From the NCBI GenBank assembly GCA_964575845.1, contig CAZNSX010000008.1, positions 62,001-126,000 on the forward strand: a stretch of 64,000 nucleotides of DNA. The letters run 5' to 3'. Source of the DNA: CAZNSX01 sp964575845. Lineage in GTDB: Bacteria > UBA8248 > CAZNSX01. Shown piece by piece: positions 1 through 9,165 of the stretch (its first letter is position 1; each line of letters begins with the position of its first letter). The position numbers and the translations under genes were made by a program. The notes under the pieces are model-generated. The model did not search any database and was not told the DNA's origin. It saw only the letters and a list, made by a program, of their open reading frames with translations.

Positions 1-1260
1 GCCCGGGGAGGCCCCCCGTCCCCTCCGGGCCAACCTTTCTGCGCTCACCTTCTCCTCGGCAGCCCTCAGGCCGGGAGTGCCCAGGAACGCCAGGGCCATG
101 ACGAAGTAGCCGAGCATCACCACCTCCGAGTCCCCGAAGTTATACTCGAACATTCCCGCTGTCAGAAAGGCCGATATGCAGGCCATGCTCCCGATCGTCC
201 AGAAGCGCCCCTCCTCCCGCGGCTCCAGTCGCCTCAGCACCCTGAACGTTCTCAGGTAGTAGGCCACCCAGATCCATAGCCAGGCGGCCAGGCCCAGGAG
301 CCCCCGCTCGGCCGCGATCTGAAGGGGGTTATTGTGAAGGTGGCCCGTCTGCTGCTTTATCGCTTTAGGATTGGCGTAGCGGCTGTAGGTGAGCTTCACC
401 ATGTCCACGCCCACGCCCGTGAGAGGGTGATCCTTGACCATCTCGAGGCCGCTCCGCCACATCAGAAGCCTCTCGTTCACGGTCGGGTCCCGGAGGTTCC
501 CTATGCTCTTGGCCCTCTCCCTCACCTCTTTGGGTGAGAAGACGAATATGAGGGCCAGAATAGAGGGGATGAGGAAGAGCGCCCGGTGGTTTCGGCTGAG
601 CACCGTGATGAAGCCGGTCCCGACCAGAAGGCCAACCCAGGCGTTTCGGGTGTAAGTGGAAAGCAGGCACATCACGATCAAGAAGGCAATGCAATAGACC
701 CAGCGCCACTTGCGGCGGTCCGAGGGGATGAGGCCATAGGCCAGGGCCAGAGTGGCCACAAGCAGCAAAACCCCTGAGAAAGTCATGTAGATGCTGAAGG
801 GGCCCCGGATGCGGTGGGCGAGCCCCCCGGGTGTGGTAAGAGTCTCATAGAGACCGTAGACCGCCACAGCCCCCGTCACCGCCACCAGTACCTTAAAGAG
901 GAACCCCGCTTCACGGTCCGAGTGAATGTTATTCAGGAAAAGGTAAAAGATGAAAATCTGAGAGAGCTGCTTGGAGTCGATGAGGCTCCGGGTTACATTG
1001 GCCGAGTTCGCGGCCGAGAGCAGGGTCGTGCCCACAAGGGCCAGAAAGGGGAGAAGGAGCGGCAGCCGAATCCTCCTTAACCGCCCCTCCTTAATCTCAG
1101 CCAGAAGCCAGCTTATAACTCCGATGGCGAACGAGGCCTCGGTCAATGAAATGGAGAGGCTCGAGAAGACGACGAACCCTATGAGGGAGAGAAAGGTAAG
1201 CTTTCTCAAAGGGGGAAGGGAGCGTATGTATCCGCCTATCTCCCGTGGGATGAGCTCCAC
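1..1260 (-). CDS. O-antigen ligase / polymerase family membrane protein (partial, C-terminus off the window)
   Basis: This polytopic inner-membrane protein probably joins or polymerises O-antigen or other surface glycan on the periplasmic side (WaaL/Wzy_C family). I chose the GTG at 1260, two bases after the TAG of the upstream methyltransferase, with AGGGG about eight bases before it; no nearby ATG is in frame. The reading frame stays open to base 1, so the C-terminus is missing. The translation shows many hydrophobic segments and, near residues 305-320, the large periplasmic loop signature HLHNNPLQIAAERG typical of this family. A later segment reads GMFEYNFGDSEV, also usual for O-antigen ligases. 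It is the last gene seen of the minus-strand LPS operon. Ligase versus polymerase cannot be decided from sequence. Confidence 0.85.
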   Translation of the reverse strand, partial: MELIPREIGGYIRSLPPLRKLTFLSLIGFVVFSSLSISLTEASFAIGVISWLLAEIKEGRLRRIRLPLLLPFLALVGTTLLSAANSANVTRSLIDSKQLSQIFIFYLFLNNIHSDREAGFLFKVLVAVTGAVAVYGLYETLTTPGGLAHRIRGPFSIYMTFSGVLLLVATLALAYGLIPSDRRKWRWVYCIAFLIVMCLLSTYTRNAWVGLLVGTGFITVLSRNHRALFLIPSILALIFVFSPKEVRERAKSIGNLRDPTVNERLLMWRSGLEMVKDHPLTGVGVDMVKLTYSRYANPKAIKQQTGHLHNNPLQIAAERGLLGLAAWLWIWVAYYLRTFRVLRRLEPREEGRFWTIGSMACISAFLTAGMFEYNFGDSEVVMLGYFVMALAFLGTPGLRAAEEKVSAERLARRGRGASPG

Positions 1261-1262
1261 GA

Positions 1263-2018
1263 CTAACCCCTTTCTTCCCTCTTGATGAAGACCCCCTCCA
1301 AGGTTCCGCTCAGCCTGCGAAGGAGGGGGATTCTGGAAAGGAAGTCATCCGCGGCCAGATGGAAGGCAGGACTCCCCGTTATGACCCGCCTGAGCCTCCT
1401 TGGAAGAATGCTGAAATTGCGGGGAAACATCTGGGAGTAGCGCACGCTCACCGGCTCAAACCCCGCTTCCCAGAGCTTTTCCTTGAGAGTCCCCAGCGTA
1501 TGGCACCTCTCGTGGAAATCCATCCTGAAGAGCCATCTTGCCAGAAACTCCGTGTAAGAGAAACGGTTAGGATGCATAAAGACGAAGAGTAACCCCCCGG
1601 GTCGAAGCACCCGGCCGAGCTCCCTCAGAGAGCCCTCCTCATCCTGCACGTGCTCCAGTACCCCGCAGGCCAGCACCGAATCGAAGGAGCCACTCCCAAA
1701 GGGAAGAGCCACGGGTTCTCGACTGTAAACCACAGGGAACCCTACGCCGCGGAGCATGCGGTTCCAGGGGTCAGGCTCCGGATTCTCAACCGAGTAAGCT
1801 ATCACACGGAAGCCCCGGTTTCGAAGGAAAAAGCTCATCTGCCCGTAGCCGCAGCCCCAATCCAGGATGGAGGAGCCGGGGGTGAGCCGCGCGGCCACGG
1901 AGCCCGCCTTCCTTCGGTAAGACTCCTTTCCCAGGGGGGTGTCAAGGTGGCTCAAGCCCGCGCAGCCCATGGCCAGGGACTCCCGCACATACCGTTCGAG
2001 CACCTCCAGCTCTTCCAC
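1263..2018 (-). CDS. class I SAM-dependent methyltransferase
   Basis: A 251-residue soluble methyltransferase of the Methyltransf_11 type. Motif I is ILDWGCGYGQ at residues 51-60, where the glycine-rich loop binds S-adenosylmethionine. The post-motif region FDSVLACGVLEHV lies near residues 112-124, followed by the LRPGG turn at 138-142. It lies directly between a second methyltransferase and the O-antigen ligase in the LPS operon, so it probably methylates a glycan or lipid-linked sugar. The acceptor cannot be read from the sequence. The C-terminal 80 residues are basic and could contact membrane or glycan. Confidence 0.85.
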   Translation of the reverse strand: MEELEVLERYVRESLAMGCAGLSHLDTPLGKESYRRKAGSVAARLTPGSSILDWGCGYGQMSFFLRNRGFRVIAYSVENPEPDPWNRMLRGVGFPVVYSREPVALPFGSGSFDSVLACGVLEHVQDEEGSLRELGRVLRPGGLLFVFMHPNRFSYTEFLARWLFRMDFHERCHTLGTLKEKLWEAGFEPVSVRYSQMFPRNFSILPRRLRRVITGSPAFHLAADDFLSRIPLLRRLSGTLEGVFIKREERG

Positions 2019-2020
2019 CT

Positions 2021-2539
2021 CTACTTCAGAACCTCGAGGTCAAAGTAGATGTCATTGGCGGGAAATATGAAAGCAAGGTGCTTCTCATAGTGCCAGGGAG
2101 AGATACGGGCGAGAAGCCGGGGAATGAGAGATACCAAGGACCGGCTGAAGATAAAGCGCTGCTCCACGATGCGGAAGCTCCTGTCGGTGTAGACACCCCC
2201 CTTTTGGGGGTGATCGGTAAAGGAGAGAAAGGAGCGACTCGAGAGATGGTGGCGGTGGGTGGGGTCGCTCCAGGAGTAGACGCTGGAGTAGTGCGGTGTC
2301 TGTATGTGAACCTTAGCCCCGGGCCGCGCTATGCGGTGAAACTCATCCATAACACCAACCAGGTCCGGCAGGTGCTCGATGGCCGAGAGACAGTATATAC
2401 TGTCAAAGACCCCGTCCTTGAAGGGGTATGGGAAGGCACTCAGGTCATGGATGACGTCGGCAGCCGTCCCCCGGCGGATGTCAACCCCGATGGCCCCGGG
2501 GTGCTTATTGTGCCCGCAGCCTGCGTCAAGAACCCGCAT
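2021..2539 (-). CDS. short class I SAM-dependent methyltransferase
   Basis: A 172-residue protein that begins almost directly with SAM motif I (VLDAGCGHNK, residues 3-12). It continues with the acidic ribose-binding stretch GVDIRRG and a DSIYCLSAIEHL segment near residue 50. The N-terminal helix that usually precedes motif I is absent, so this is a minimal form of the fold. Its start overlaps the end of the upstream glycosyltransferase by 14 bases, and it runs within two bases of the next methyltransferase. Translational coupling in the LPS operon is likely. The substrate is unknown; methylation of a surface sugar is inferred from context. Confidence 0.8.
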   Translation of the reverse strand: MRVLDAGCGHNKHPGAIGVDIRRGTAADVIHDLSAFPYPFKDGVFDSIYCLSAIEHLPDLVGVMDEFHRIARPGAKVHIQTPHYSSVYSWSDPTHRHHLSSRSFLSFTDHPQKGGVYTDRSFRIVEQRFIFSRSLVSLIPRLLARISPWHYEKHLAFIFPANDIYFDLEVLK

Positions 2540-3659
2540 GAAGCACCCCTCTCAAAACCCCCTCCACCTGCGATACCGCCCTCTCCCAGTTGAGCTCCCT
2601 CTCGACCCGCTCTCTTCCCGCCGCGCCCAGACGGGCGCAGAGTTCCCGGTCGCTTAGAAGCGTAATGAGAGCCCGGGCAAGTGCCCCCGGATTCTCGGGC
2701 TCTACGAGAAGACCCGTCTTCCGGTCGAGGACGGCCTCTTCGGCCCCTCCCGAGCGAGTGCCCACCACTGGTTTGGCGCAGGCGGCCGCCTCGAGAAAAG
2801 CGATGCCGAAGGCTTCAACCGCCCCCGTCTCCCGGTCCTCCCGGCTGGGCATGACGAAAATGTCGCAGGCATTATAAAAGGCGTCCTCGGCTCTTGAGAG
2901 TTCCTCATGCGGCACCTCGCCCGCAAAGATCACTCTATCTTCCATCCCGAGCTCGCGGCTGAGAGCTCTGAGGCTCTCCTCCTCTGGCCCCCTTCCGACC
3001 AGGACATAGGCCACATCGGGAAACGCCCGCGCCACTTCGGGGAGGGCCTGAACGACGGTATCAAATCCCTTGACCCTGACGAGGCGTCCTACAGATAGCA
3101 CCATCTTCTTTCCCTCAAGGCCAAGCCTCCGCTTGAGCAGAGAGCCATCAAGCGCCGGGTCGAAGGCCGCGGGGTCGACCCCGTTGGGGATAGCAAAGAC
3201 CTTACCTTCCTCAAGTCCCATGGAGAGGAGCCTCTCTCGGGCGTAGCGGCTGACGGTTATGACCGCTTGAGTCTTCTTCAGTGCCTCCACCAGGGCCTCC
3301 CTCCTGGGGGAGCCATAGAGCTCGTTTCCATGCACGGTCACCACAACGGGGAGCCCAAGAACTCTTCCCCAAAGCAGGGCCGGCCTCAGGAAGTCAGCCC
3401 TATGGGTCAGAAATACCGCCTGGGGCCTCCAGGCCATAGCCGCCCACGCAAAGGCCGGCCACAGGGAAAACTTGTGGCCGACCCTCAGGGTGCGCCTCGC
3501 CCCAACTCGGGCATCAAGCTCGGGGGTCCTCTCCTTGGAGCGGGCGAGAACCCAAAGCTCAATCCCTCGCCGCGCGAGATGAAGGGCCATGCTGTAGGCA
3601 TAGGTCTGGACCCCTCCGCCCGCCGGAGGGTATGCGCTAGCGCACAGGAGCACCTTCAC
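2526..3659 (-). CDS. glycosyltransferase family 4 (group 1)
   Basis: A GT-B fold glycosyltransferase that would transfer a sugar from a nucleotide donor during LPS core or O-chain assembly on the cytoplasmic face. An upstream in-frame extension to 3776 exists but lies inside the neighbouring gene. The GTG at 3659 starts the usual VKVLLCASAYPPAGGGVQ first strand and acceptor loop, so I use it (377 residues, 23-base overlap with the upstream gene). The C-terminal donor domain carries LSVGRLVRVKGFD and the E-x7-E element in EAFGIAFLEAAACAKP, the standard GT4 signature. Exact sugar and linkage are unknown. Confidence 0.88.
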   Translation of the reverse strand: MKVLLCASAYPPAGGGVQTYAYSMALHLARRGIELWVLARSKERTPELDARVGARRTLRVGHKFSLWPAFAWAAMAWRPQAVFLTHRADFLRPALLWGRVLGLPVVVTVHGNELYGSPRREALVEALKKTQAVITVSRYARERLLSMGLEEGKVFAIPNGVDPAAFDPALDGSLLKRRLGLEGKKMVLSVGRLVRVKGFDTVVQALPEVARAFPDVAYVLVGRGPEEESLRALSRELGMEDRVIFAGEVPHEELSRAEDAFYNACDIFVMPSREDRETGAVEAFGIAFLEAAACAKPVVGTRSGGAEEAVLDRKTGLLVEPENPGALARALITLLSDRELCARLGAAGRERVERELNWERAVSQVEGVLRGVLHAGS

Positions 3660-4818
3660 GGAGAAGCCCTGCGGACAGCCTTTGCTTTGCCTCAAGCACC
3701 TCCCGGTAGAGTGCTTCTGTGGCATCGGCATTGGCGGCGATGGTGAAGCGCTCGGCGAGACGCCTTCCCGCCTCACCCAGCTTCCGGGAAAACTCTGGGT
3801 CCATCACTTTCTCGATTAGCCGGGCGATCTCCTCGGGGTCTTTAGGATCAGAGAGCACCAGCCCGTTCTCGCCGTGGGTCAGTATCTCGGCCCCGCCGCT
3901 CCGGGAGGAGAGGATCGCGGGGAGACCGCTCGCCAGCGCCTCTAAGCACACATTCCCGAAAGGCTCGTAAAGGGCCGGGAGCACGAAAGCATCGCTAGCG
4001 CCATAGAGCTTTGAGACCTCCCTGCTTCCTCCTGCAAAGGAAAGCCACCCTTCAACCCCAAGCGCCCGCGCAACTCTCCTGTAAGGATAGGGGGCGCTCC
4101 GGCCGGCTATGAGAAGCCTCACCTCCCTCCCACGCGCCTTAAGGAGGCCCAGAGCCCTTATAAGAGGACCGAGACCCTTTCGGAAAAAGCCCGTACCCAC
4201 GAAGAGCACCACAAAATCCTGAGGCCCGAGGCCGAGGCGCTCCCTGACCTCCCGCCTGAAGCGGCGCTTCTCGAGAGAGAATTCTTCCACGTCAACCCCA
4301 TTGAAAAGGACAGGAACCCTTCCGGCCCTTTCAGGGAAGTGGTGCCCTATCTCCTGAGCCCCTCTTCTGGAGATAGCCGTCACTCGGCAAGATGGCTCCT
4401 TCAGGATGAGCCCCTCAAGCCAGAGAATGGACCAGTGGAGGGGGTTCAGCCGGCGGCTCCAGCGAAGCCAGAAGGGCAGATGAGAGGCCGATACCCGCAA
4501 CCACTCCCGGTGAAGGCCATCCCCCGCCCGGTAGATATCCTGCGGAAAGGTGCGCTCAAAGCTGTGAACGATATCGAAGCTTTCCCGGCGGAGCATGGCC
4601 CGGCTGAAGAGGGCAAATGTGATAACCTTGAGGAAGGAAAGCCCACCCAGAAATGGGACCTTATGGAAGGTCACCGAAGAGCCCGGGGGCTCCTCCCACC
4701 TCCTCGCAAATACATGAACCTCATGGCCCCGTCTGGATAGTTCACGGGCAAGGCTCCAGACATACCTCTCCGCCCCGCCCCACTGGTGAACATTGCTCCG
4801 GAGGAGGGCGATCTTCAT
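3637..4818 (-). CDS. glycosyltransferase family 4, WaaG-like
   Basis: A 393-residue GT-B glycosyltransferase. The N-terminal acceptor domain begins MKIALLRSNVHQWGGAERYV. The donor domain shows FVGTGFFRKGLGPLIRAL and the E-x7-E signature YEPFGNVCLEALASGLP. The overall pattern, including a RAGDGLHREWL segment near residue 95, is like LPS core glucosyltransferase I (WaaG/RfaG), but I would not fix the sugar specificity. The ATG overlaps the stop of the upstream radical SAM gene in an ATGA arrangement, indicating coupled translation in the LPS operon. Confidence 0.87.
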   Translation of the reverse strand: MKIALLRSNVHQWGGAERYVWSLARELSRRGHEVHVFARRWEEPPGSSVTFHKVPFLGGLSFLKVITFALFSRAMLRRESFDIVHSFERTFPQDIYRAGDGLHREWLRVSASHLPFWLRWSRRLNPLHWSILWLEGLILKEPSCRVTAISRRGAQEIGHHFPERAGRVPVLFNGVDVEEFSLEKRRFRREVRERLGLGPQDFVVLFVGTGFFRKGLGPLIRALGLLKARGREVRLLIAGRSAPYPYRRVARALGVEGWLSFAGGSREVSKLYGASDAFVLPALYEPFGNVCLEALASGLPAILSSRSGGAEILTHGENGLVLSDPKDPEEIARLIEKVMDPEFSRKLGEAGRRLAERFTIAANADATEALYREVLEAKQRLSAGLLREGAPVR

Positions 4819-6287
4819 GATTTCCCCGCCATGGAGTCGCGCGGGTCGGCCGCGGCCGCGGGTGGCATGTGAGCCGAGAGTGCGGGGAGGTTTTTCAGAT
4901 TGCCAGGGCTGGGCCTCACCGAGCCGTAGCGCAGCGCGAGAAGGCGGGCGAAAGAGCCTGAGGAGAGGGCCCGGTCGAGAAGCCCCTCAACGCGAAAGCC
5001 GCCGTAGCGATAGAGTCGGGCGAGGAACCCGAAGTGGCGGGCTATGAAGAGTATCTGGGGCCGTGTGATGGTAGGGAGCTCCAGGACCGTATCATCAAAA
5101 TAGCTCGTCACTTCCCGTTGATGCATGCGCTCGGTGATGAAGCCGTGCTCGAGGCAGAGGTCATAGACGCGGGTCCCTGGGTAGGGATAGAGGATTGATA
5201 TCTGTTTGGAGTCGGGCCACACCCGCGCATGCATCTTCGCCGTGTCGAGCGCCCGCCTCATGTCCTCGAAGGGAAAACCCACCATGTAGAAGGCAAAGGT
5301 CTCGATCCCCACTTCCCGGCAGAGGCGAAATGCACTCAGGATCTGCTCCTGAGTGATGCGGCGGCCCATGACTTCCTGCCGGATGAAATCGTTTCCGCTC
5401 TCAATGCCGATGGAGAGCTTGAAGCAGCCCGCCTCCTTTAGCATGGTCAACATCCCTCGGTCTATGAGGTCCGCCCGGCTGCTGCACCGGAAGGGAATCC
5501 CGATCTCTCTCCGATAGGCCGAGCAAAACTCCGCCAGCCACTTCCGGCCCAGGCCGAAGATATCATCGGCAAATTCGATGTGCTCGAAGGGCTGCTGCTC
5601 CCTGAAGGCGGCGATCTCGCCCATTAGCTTGGGGACGCTCTTGAGCCGGACGTACCTCCCCCCCTGCACCTCCCGCAGCGACTCATTGATGCAGTAGCTG
5701 CAATTGTAGGGACAGCCCCGGCCTGACATGAAAAGCGCGCGCTTATACTTTGCATCCTGAAGCCTGGGGTAATCGAAGATGGTTCGGTCGGGGTCCGGCA
5801 GGCTGTCAAGGTCGGAAATCAAAGTGCCTGGAGGATTTCGCTTCACCCCGCCATCGGCCCGCACCCATAGGCCCGGGATGGTGGTGATATCCTCCCCGCG
5901 CTCCATCCTCCGGCAGAGCTCAAGGAGGGGCCTCTCCCCTTCGCCGATGCAGAGGGCATCGAAGGCGCGCTCGGCCATGACCTCCTCCGGGTTCAGGGTC
6001 GGATGTATACCTCCACAGATGGAAAGAACATCCATAAACTCCTTAGCCATGCGCGCGTAATGAAGCACCGGAGCCCACATGAAGGATGTGCAGGAGAAGG
6101 CCAAAAGGTCGGGTCCTTCGGCGGCAAGCCTCGACCGGAACTCCTCCCGGCTCATCGGCTCAAAAATATGGATGAGACCCACGCTATGGCCAGCCTTCTT
6201 GAGCACCGCCGAAAGGGAGGCGATGCCAAGGTGGAGCTTCCCTTCGGCTCTTGTCGCCATATCGAGGTAAATGAAGACGACCTTCAT
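4815..6287 (-). CDS. B12-binding-domain radical SAM protein
   Basis: A 490-residue protein with an N-terminal cobalamin-binding-like Rossmann domain (about residues 1-145, containing LLAFSCTSFMW and SICGGIHPTLNP). A radical SAM core follows with the CxxxCxxC cluster GCPYNCSYC near residue 195 and a SIGIESGND segment around residue 300. Members of this class do cobalamin-dependent methylations or other radical chemistry. I start at the ATG at 6287, which has GAGGTGAG upstream, rather than the GTG at 6299. It lies inside the LPS operon between glycosyltransferases and overlaps the next gene by four bases, so a sugar or lipid A modification is inferred. No His motif for the B12 lower ligand was established. 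Confidence 0.85.
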   Translation of the reverse strand: MKVVFIYLDMATRAEGKLHLGIASLSAVLKKAGHSVGLIHIFEPMSREEFRSRLAAEGPDLLAFSCTSFMWAPVLHYARMAKEFMDVLSICGGIHPTLNPEEVMAERAFDALCIGEGERPLLELCRRMERGEDITTIPGLWVRADGGVKRNPPGTLISDLDSLPDPDRTIFDYPRLQDAKYKRALFMSGRGCPYNCSYCINESLREVQGGRYVRLKSVPKLMGEIAAFREQQPFEHIEFADDIFGLGRKWLAEFCSAYRREIGIPFRCSSRADLIDRGMLTMLKEAGCFKLSIGIESGNDFIRQEVMGRRITQEQILSAFRLCREVGIETFAFYMVGFPFEDMRRALDTAKMHARVWPDSKQISILYPYPGTRVYDLCLEHGFITERMHQREVTSYFDDTVLELPTITRPQILFIARHFGFLARLYRYGGFRVEGLLDRALSSGSFARLLALRYGSVRPSPGNLKNLPALSAHMPPAAAADPRDSMAGKS

Positions 6288-6401
6288 CGTTCCACTCACC
6301 TCAGATGAGGGCCATATCAGCGCCGTGCCACGCAGAGAAAGTTACGAGGTGCCGATATTTCGAATCGGTCCTCCACGCCCTTATCCCGTGAACATTTTTT
6401 C

Positions 6402-7409
6402 TCAAAGCCCGCGCTCCAGTATCTCCAGGATGGACATCGCCCTGTGGCGGTGAGTATGCTCAGCCCTGGCCCGCTTGAGGGACTTGGCCGCTACCTCCTC
6501 TCTCTCATCAGGATGATTAACATAGTAATCTATCAAATCCTTTAACTCCTCCCTGCTCCCGTATGCAACAATCTCTTCGTTCTCCTTGAATAACGTGGAA
6601 AGATCGCGTTTCTTGTTGACGAGCTGGAAGGCTCCGCAGCCAGCAATCTGAAAAACCCTCTCATCGGGGGTGAACACGGCACCCCCGGGGTGCTGAGGGT
6701 TCAGATTGATTTTTGTGAAATTGATCATCTTAACTTTCTCTTCTGAAAATATCGGGCCGCCGCAGTATCTCTCCCTCAGCCATGGACTGGCGGCCTCCCT
6801 CCACTGCCTGCCCCCCCAAATCTTAAGGTTCACCTCAGGACCCACAAGCCGATCAAGCAGCTTAGCCCTGTAGGGATAATACGAGCCCACAAAGCCTACG
6901 TCGGCCGAGTATTTGTCTTCCCCCTGCCTTTCCTCTCCTAACCTCCGGTACACAGTATCATCGAAACCATGGGGGAGGTATCGGACGTTCGAATAACCCT
7001 GGGCCCTCAATTCCGCCCAAAAAAAGGGGTCTTTGGTCAGGAAGATATCGTAGGCCGCTATCGCATCGCTGGCCAGAGGACGATATGTGGGAAGCCCGAA
7101 GGGATTATCCGGACAGGAGTTAACCGTCCTGCAGGAAGTCTCCCTCCTTATCCGATTTATCGCATCGGAGGAAACATAGCCTCCTCTTATTATGAGCAGT
7201 AGGTCGGTGCCCCTTTCTTTCACCTTTCTTAGCATTCTTTCGTTCATCCTTCTGACCCACTGCCGTCTGAAGTTCGTATAGAAAAAGCTCTTCTTCCGGT
7301 AGTAAAAAAACTCTGCCTCGTGGCCGAGACTCTTAAAGGCCCTGAGATAGCCCATAGCCTCTGTGCCGGGCATGTCGGCCTCATAGTTGGTGCCGACCAA
7401 AACCCGCAC
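6402..7409 (-). CDS. CgeB-like glycosyltransferase
   Basis: A 335-residue GT-B type protein resembling the CgeB/spore-maturation glycosyltransferase group. It has an N-terminal MRVLVGTNYEADMPGTEAMG strand, a middle VGFVGSYYPYRAKLL segment opening the donor domain, and the C-terminal pattern of FTPDERVFQIAGCGAFQLV with a late EEIVAYGSREEL stretch, as in Glyco_trans_1_2 domains. The start is GTG, one base downstream of the TAG of the carbamoyltransferase. The acceptor is unknown, with a role in decorating LPS inferred from the operon. About 100 bases without a recognisable feature separate it from the radical SAM gene. Confidence 0.75.
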   Translation of the reverse strand: MRVLVGTNYEADMPGTEAMGYLRAFKSLGHEAEFFYYRKKSFFYTNFRRQWVRRMNERMLRKVKERGTDLLLIIRGGYVSSDAINRIRRETSCRTVNSCPDNPFGLPTYRPLASDAIAAYDIFLTKDPFFWAELRAQGYSNVRYLPHGFDDTVYRRLGEERQGEDKYSADVGFVGSYYPYRAKLLDRLVGPEVNLKIWGGRQWREAASPWLRERYCGGPIFSEEKVKMINFTKINLNPQHPGGAVFTPDERVFQIAGCGAFQLVNKKRDLSTLFKENEEIVAYGSREELKDLIDYYVNHPDEREEVAAKSLKRARAEHTHRHRAMSILEILERGL

Positions 7410-7410
7410 C

Positions 7411-9165
7411 CTAGGACCCCCTCTTGCTCATCAAGTGACTATTAAGCATTAGGTGGGGCAGGCCGGAATTCTCAAAGGTATGGAGGGCATCCTCAGGAGA
7501 GCATACTATGGGCTCACCATGAAGATTGAAAGATGTATTCAACACCGCGCCGACGCCTGTGCGCCGCTCAAATTCTTTTATCAGTCGGAAGTAGCTGGGG
7601 TTATCCCTCTCCTCCAGGATCTGCGGTCTCACCGTCCCGTCATAGGGGTGGGAGGCGGCGGCGAGGAGTTCCCTGCCCTTGGGGGTGCTGTCGAAGGCGA
7701 GCATCATGTAAGGGGAGGGAAGCTCCTTTGGGTTCACAAGATATTCCCCCGCCCTCTCCTTGAGGATGGTTGGGGCAAAGGGCATCCAGAAATCCCGGCA
7801 CTTTATCATCTTGTTTATCAGCCTCACGACCCGGTAGTCGCGGGGGTCTGCGAGAATTGAGCGGTTACCCAAGGCCCTCGCCCCAAACTCCATCCCGCCG
7901 GAGAACCGGGCTACCACCTCCCCTCCGGCCAGAAGCGCGGCCACCTTCTCCTCAGGCTCATCCAGGCGCTCGACCCGGTGACGCCGCAGAGCGCCGGTCT
8001 TTTCGAGCAGTTCGCCTATCTCTTCATCCCCGAAGGAGGGCCCGAGATAGAGAGGGCCCAGGCCCTTGGGAGTTTTACCCGTCAGCTCGCGGTAGAGGGC
8101 GTAAGCCGCTCCTATGGCGTTGGATTCATCGCCGCAGCTCGGCAACACGTAAAGTTCCTCCACCTGGGGAAGCTCCGAGATGCGCTTATTGGCCTTGACG
8201 TTCATGAAGACTCCGCCCGAGCACGCGAGCATGGGGCTCCCCGCCCGCTCAAGGCCAAGAACCGCCCACCCCTCCAGCATCTCCTCAAGCAGAGACTGGG
8301 CGGCGGCGGCCACCCAATCGAAGCGGTGCCTTGCGAGATGTTCCATCATGTAACGGAAACGTCCCCGCCTCACCTTCCACCTGAAGCATGGAGGGTTTCC
8401 CGGTGAGAATTCGATCATCCGCCGAAAAACCTCATAAGACCTCTTGAGGCCCGCCTCCGGCGCATACGGAGCAAGGCCCATGACCTTGTATTCATGCTCC
8501 AGCTGGCGCATGCCCAGGAAGAGGGTCACGAGCGAATAGAAGCTCCCCAGGGAGCCCGCTGCGCTGGGCGAGGCTGAGAGCCGCTCCAGCCCCTCCGCCC
8601 CCCCGATGGCCCAGGTGGCACAGAGGCCATCTCCTGCGGCATCGTTCGTGAGGACGGTGGCATCACGGCCGGCTGCGCCGTAGGGAGAGGCCCAGTAGGC
8701 CGCGGCCGCATGCGCGCTGTGGTGCTCAATCTGGTGGATGCACACCTCCTCCACTCCCAGGTGCTCCCGGACCGCGCGGTGCCTGTCGGCCAGGCTGAAG
8801 GGCCTCTTTCCCGGGTGCCGGCTCGTGAGGGATAGCTTGGAGAAAAGACGCCTCACCTTTGCTCTGATAAGACCGCCCGGTCCTCCATCCCGCAGACCCA
8901 GGTATTCGCCAATGTAAGCGTCATCCCTCGTCACGCGGAAAAACCAGGCCGGCTCGATGGCCTCGTGCCCCGCCAGGGCCACGGCTTCGAGCTCGTGGGG
9001 CTTGAGTCCCTGGGAGGCAAAAAGCCACTCCACAGAAAGCCTGGGGTAGCCGCTCTCATTTTTATTTCGGGTGAACCGCTCCTCGCTCGTGCAGGCCAGG
9101 ATTTCCCCATCCTTGAGGAGTGCCGCCGTGGCGCAGTGGCCGTCATTAATGCCCAGGACTATCAC
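7411..9165 (-). CDS. NodU/CmcH-family carbamoyltransferase
   Basis: A 584-residue carbamoyltransferase that would move a carbamoyl group from carbamoyl phosphate, via a carbamoyl-adenylate, to a sugar hydroxyl. The Kae1-like N-terminal domain begins VIVLGINDGHCATAALL and carries the metal-binding HHSAH at residues 148-152, followed by a VLTNDAAGDG phosphate loop. The C-terminal YrdC-like domain has EFGARALGNRSILADPR and NTSFNLHGEPIVC, both family signatures. An upstream in-frame ORF reaches 9402, but the GTG at 9165 overlaps the previous stop as GTGA and starts the conserved fold. Family members include NodU and Pseudomonas WapO, which carbamoylates core heptose. The position among LPS glycosyltransferases supports an LPS substrate. 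Confidence 0.9.
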   Translation of the reverse strand: MIVLGINDGHCATAALLKDGEILACTSEERFTRNKNESGYPRLSVEWLFASQGLKPHELEAVALAGHEAIEPAWFFRVTRDDAYIGEYLGLRDGGPGGLIRAKVRRLFSKLSLTSRHPGKRPFSLADRHRAVREHLGVEEVCIHQIEHHSAHAAAAYWASPYGAAGRDATVLTNDAAGDGLCATWAIGGAEGLERLSASPSAAGSLGSFYSLVTLFLGMRQLEHEYKVMGLAPYAPEAGLKRSYEVFRRMIEFSPGNPPCFRWKVRRGRFRYMMEHLARHRFDWVAAAAQSLLEEMLEGWAVLGLERAGSPMLACSGGVFMNVKANKRISELPQVEELYVLPSCGDESNAIGAAYALYRELTGKTPKGLGPLYLGPSFGDEEIGELLEKTGALRRHRVERLDEPEEKVAALLAGGEVVARFSGGMEFGARALGNRSILADPRDYRVVRLINKMIKCRDFWMPFAPTILKERAGEYLVNPKELPSPYMMLAFDSTPKGRELLAAASHPYDGTVRPQILEERDNPSYFRLIKEFERRTGVGAVLNTSFNLHGEPIVCSPEDALHTFENSGLPHLMLNSHLMSKRGS

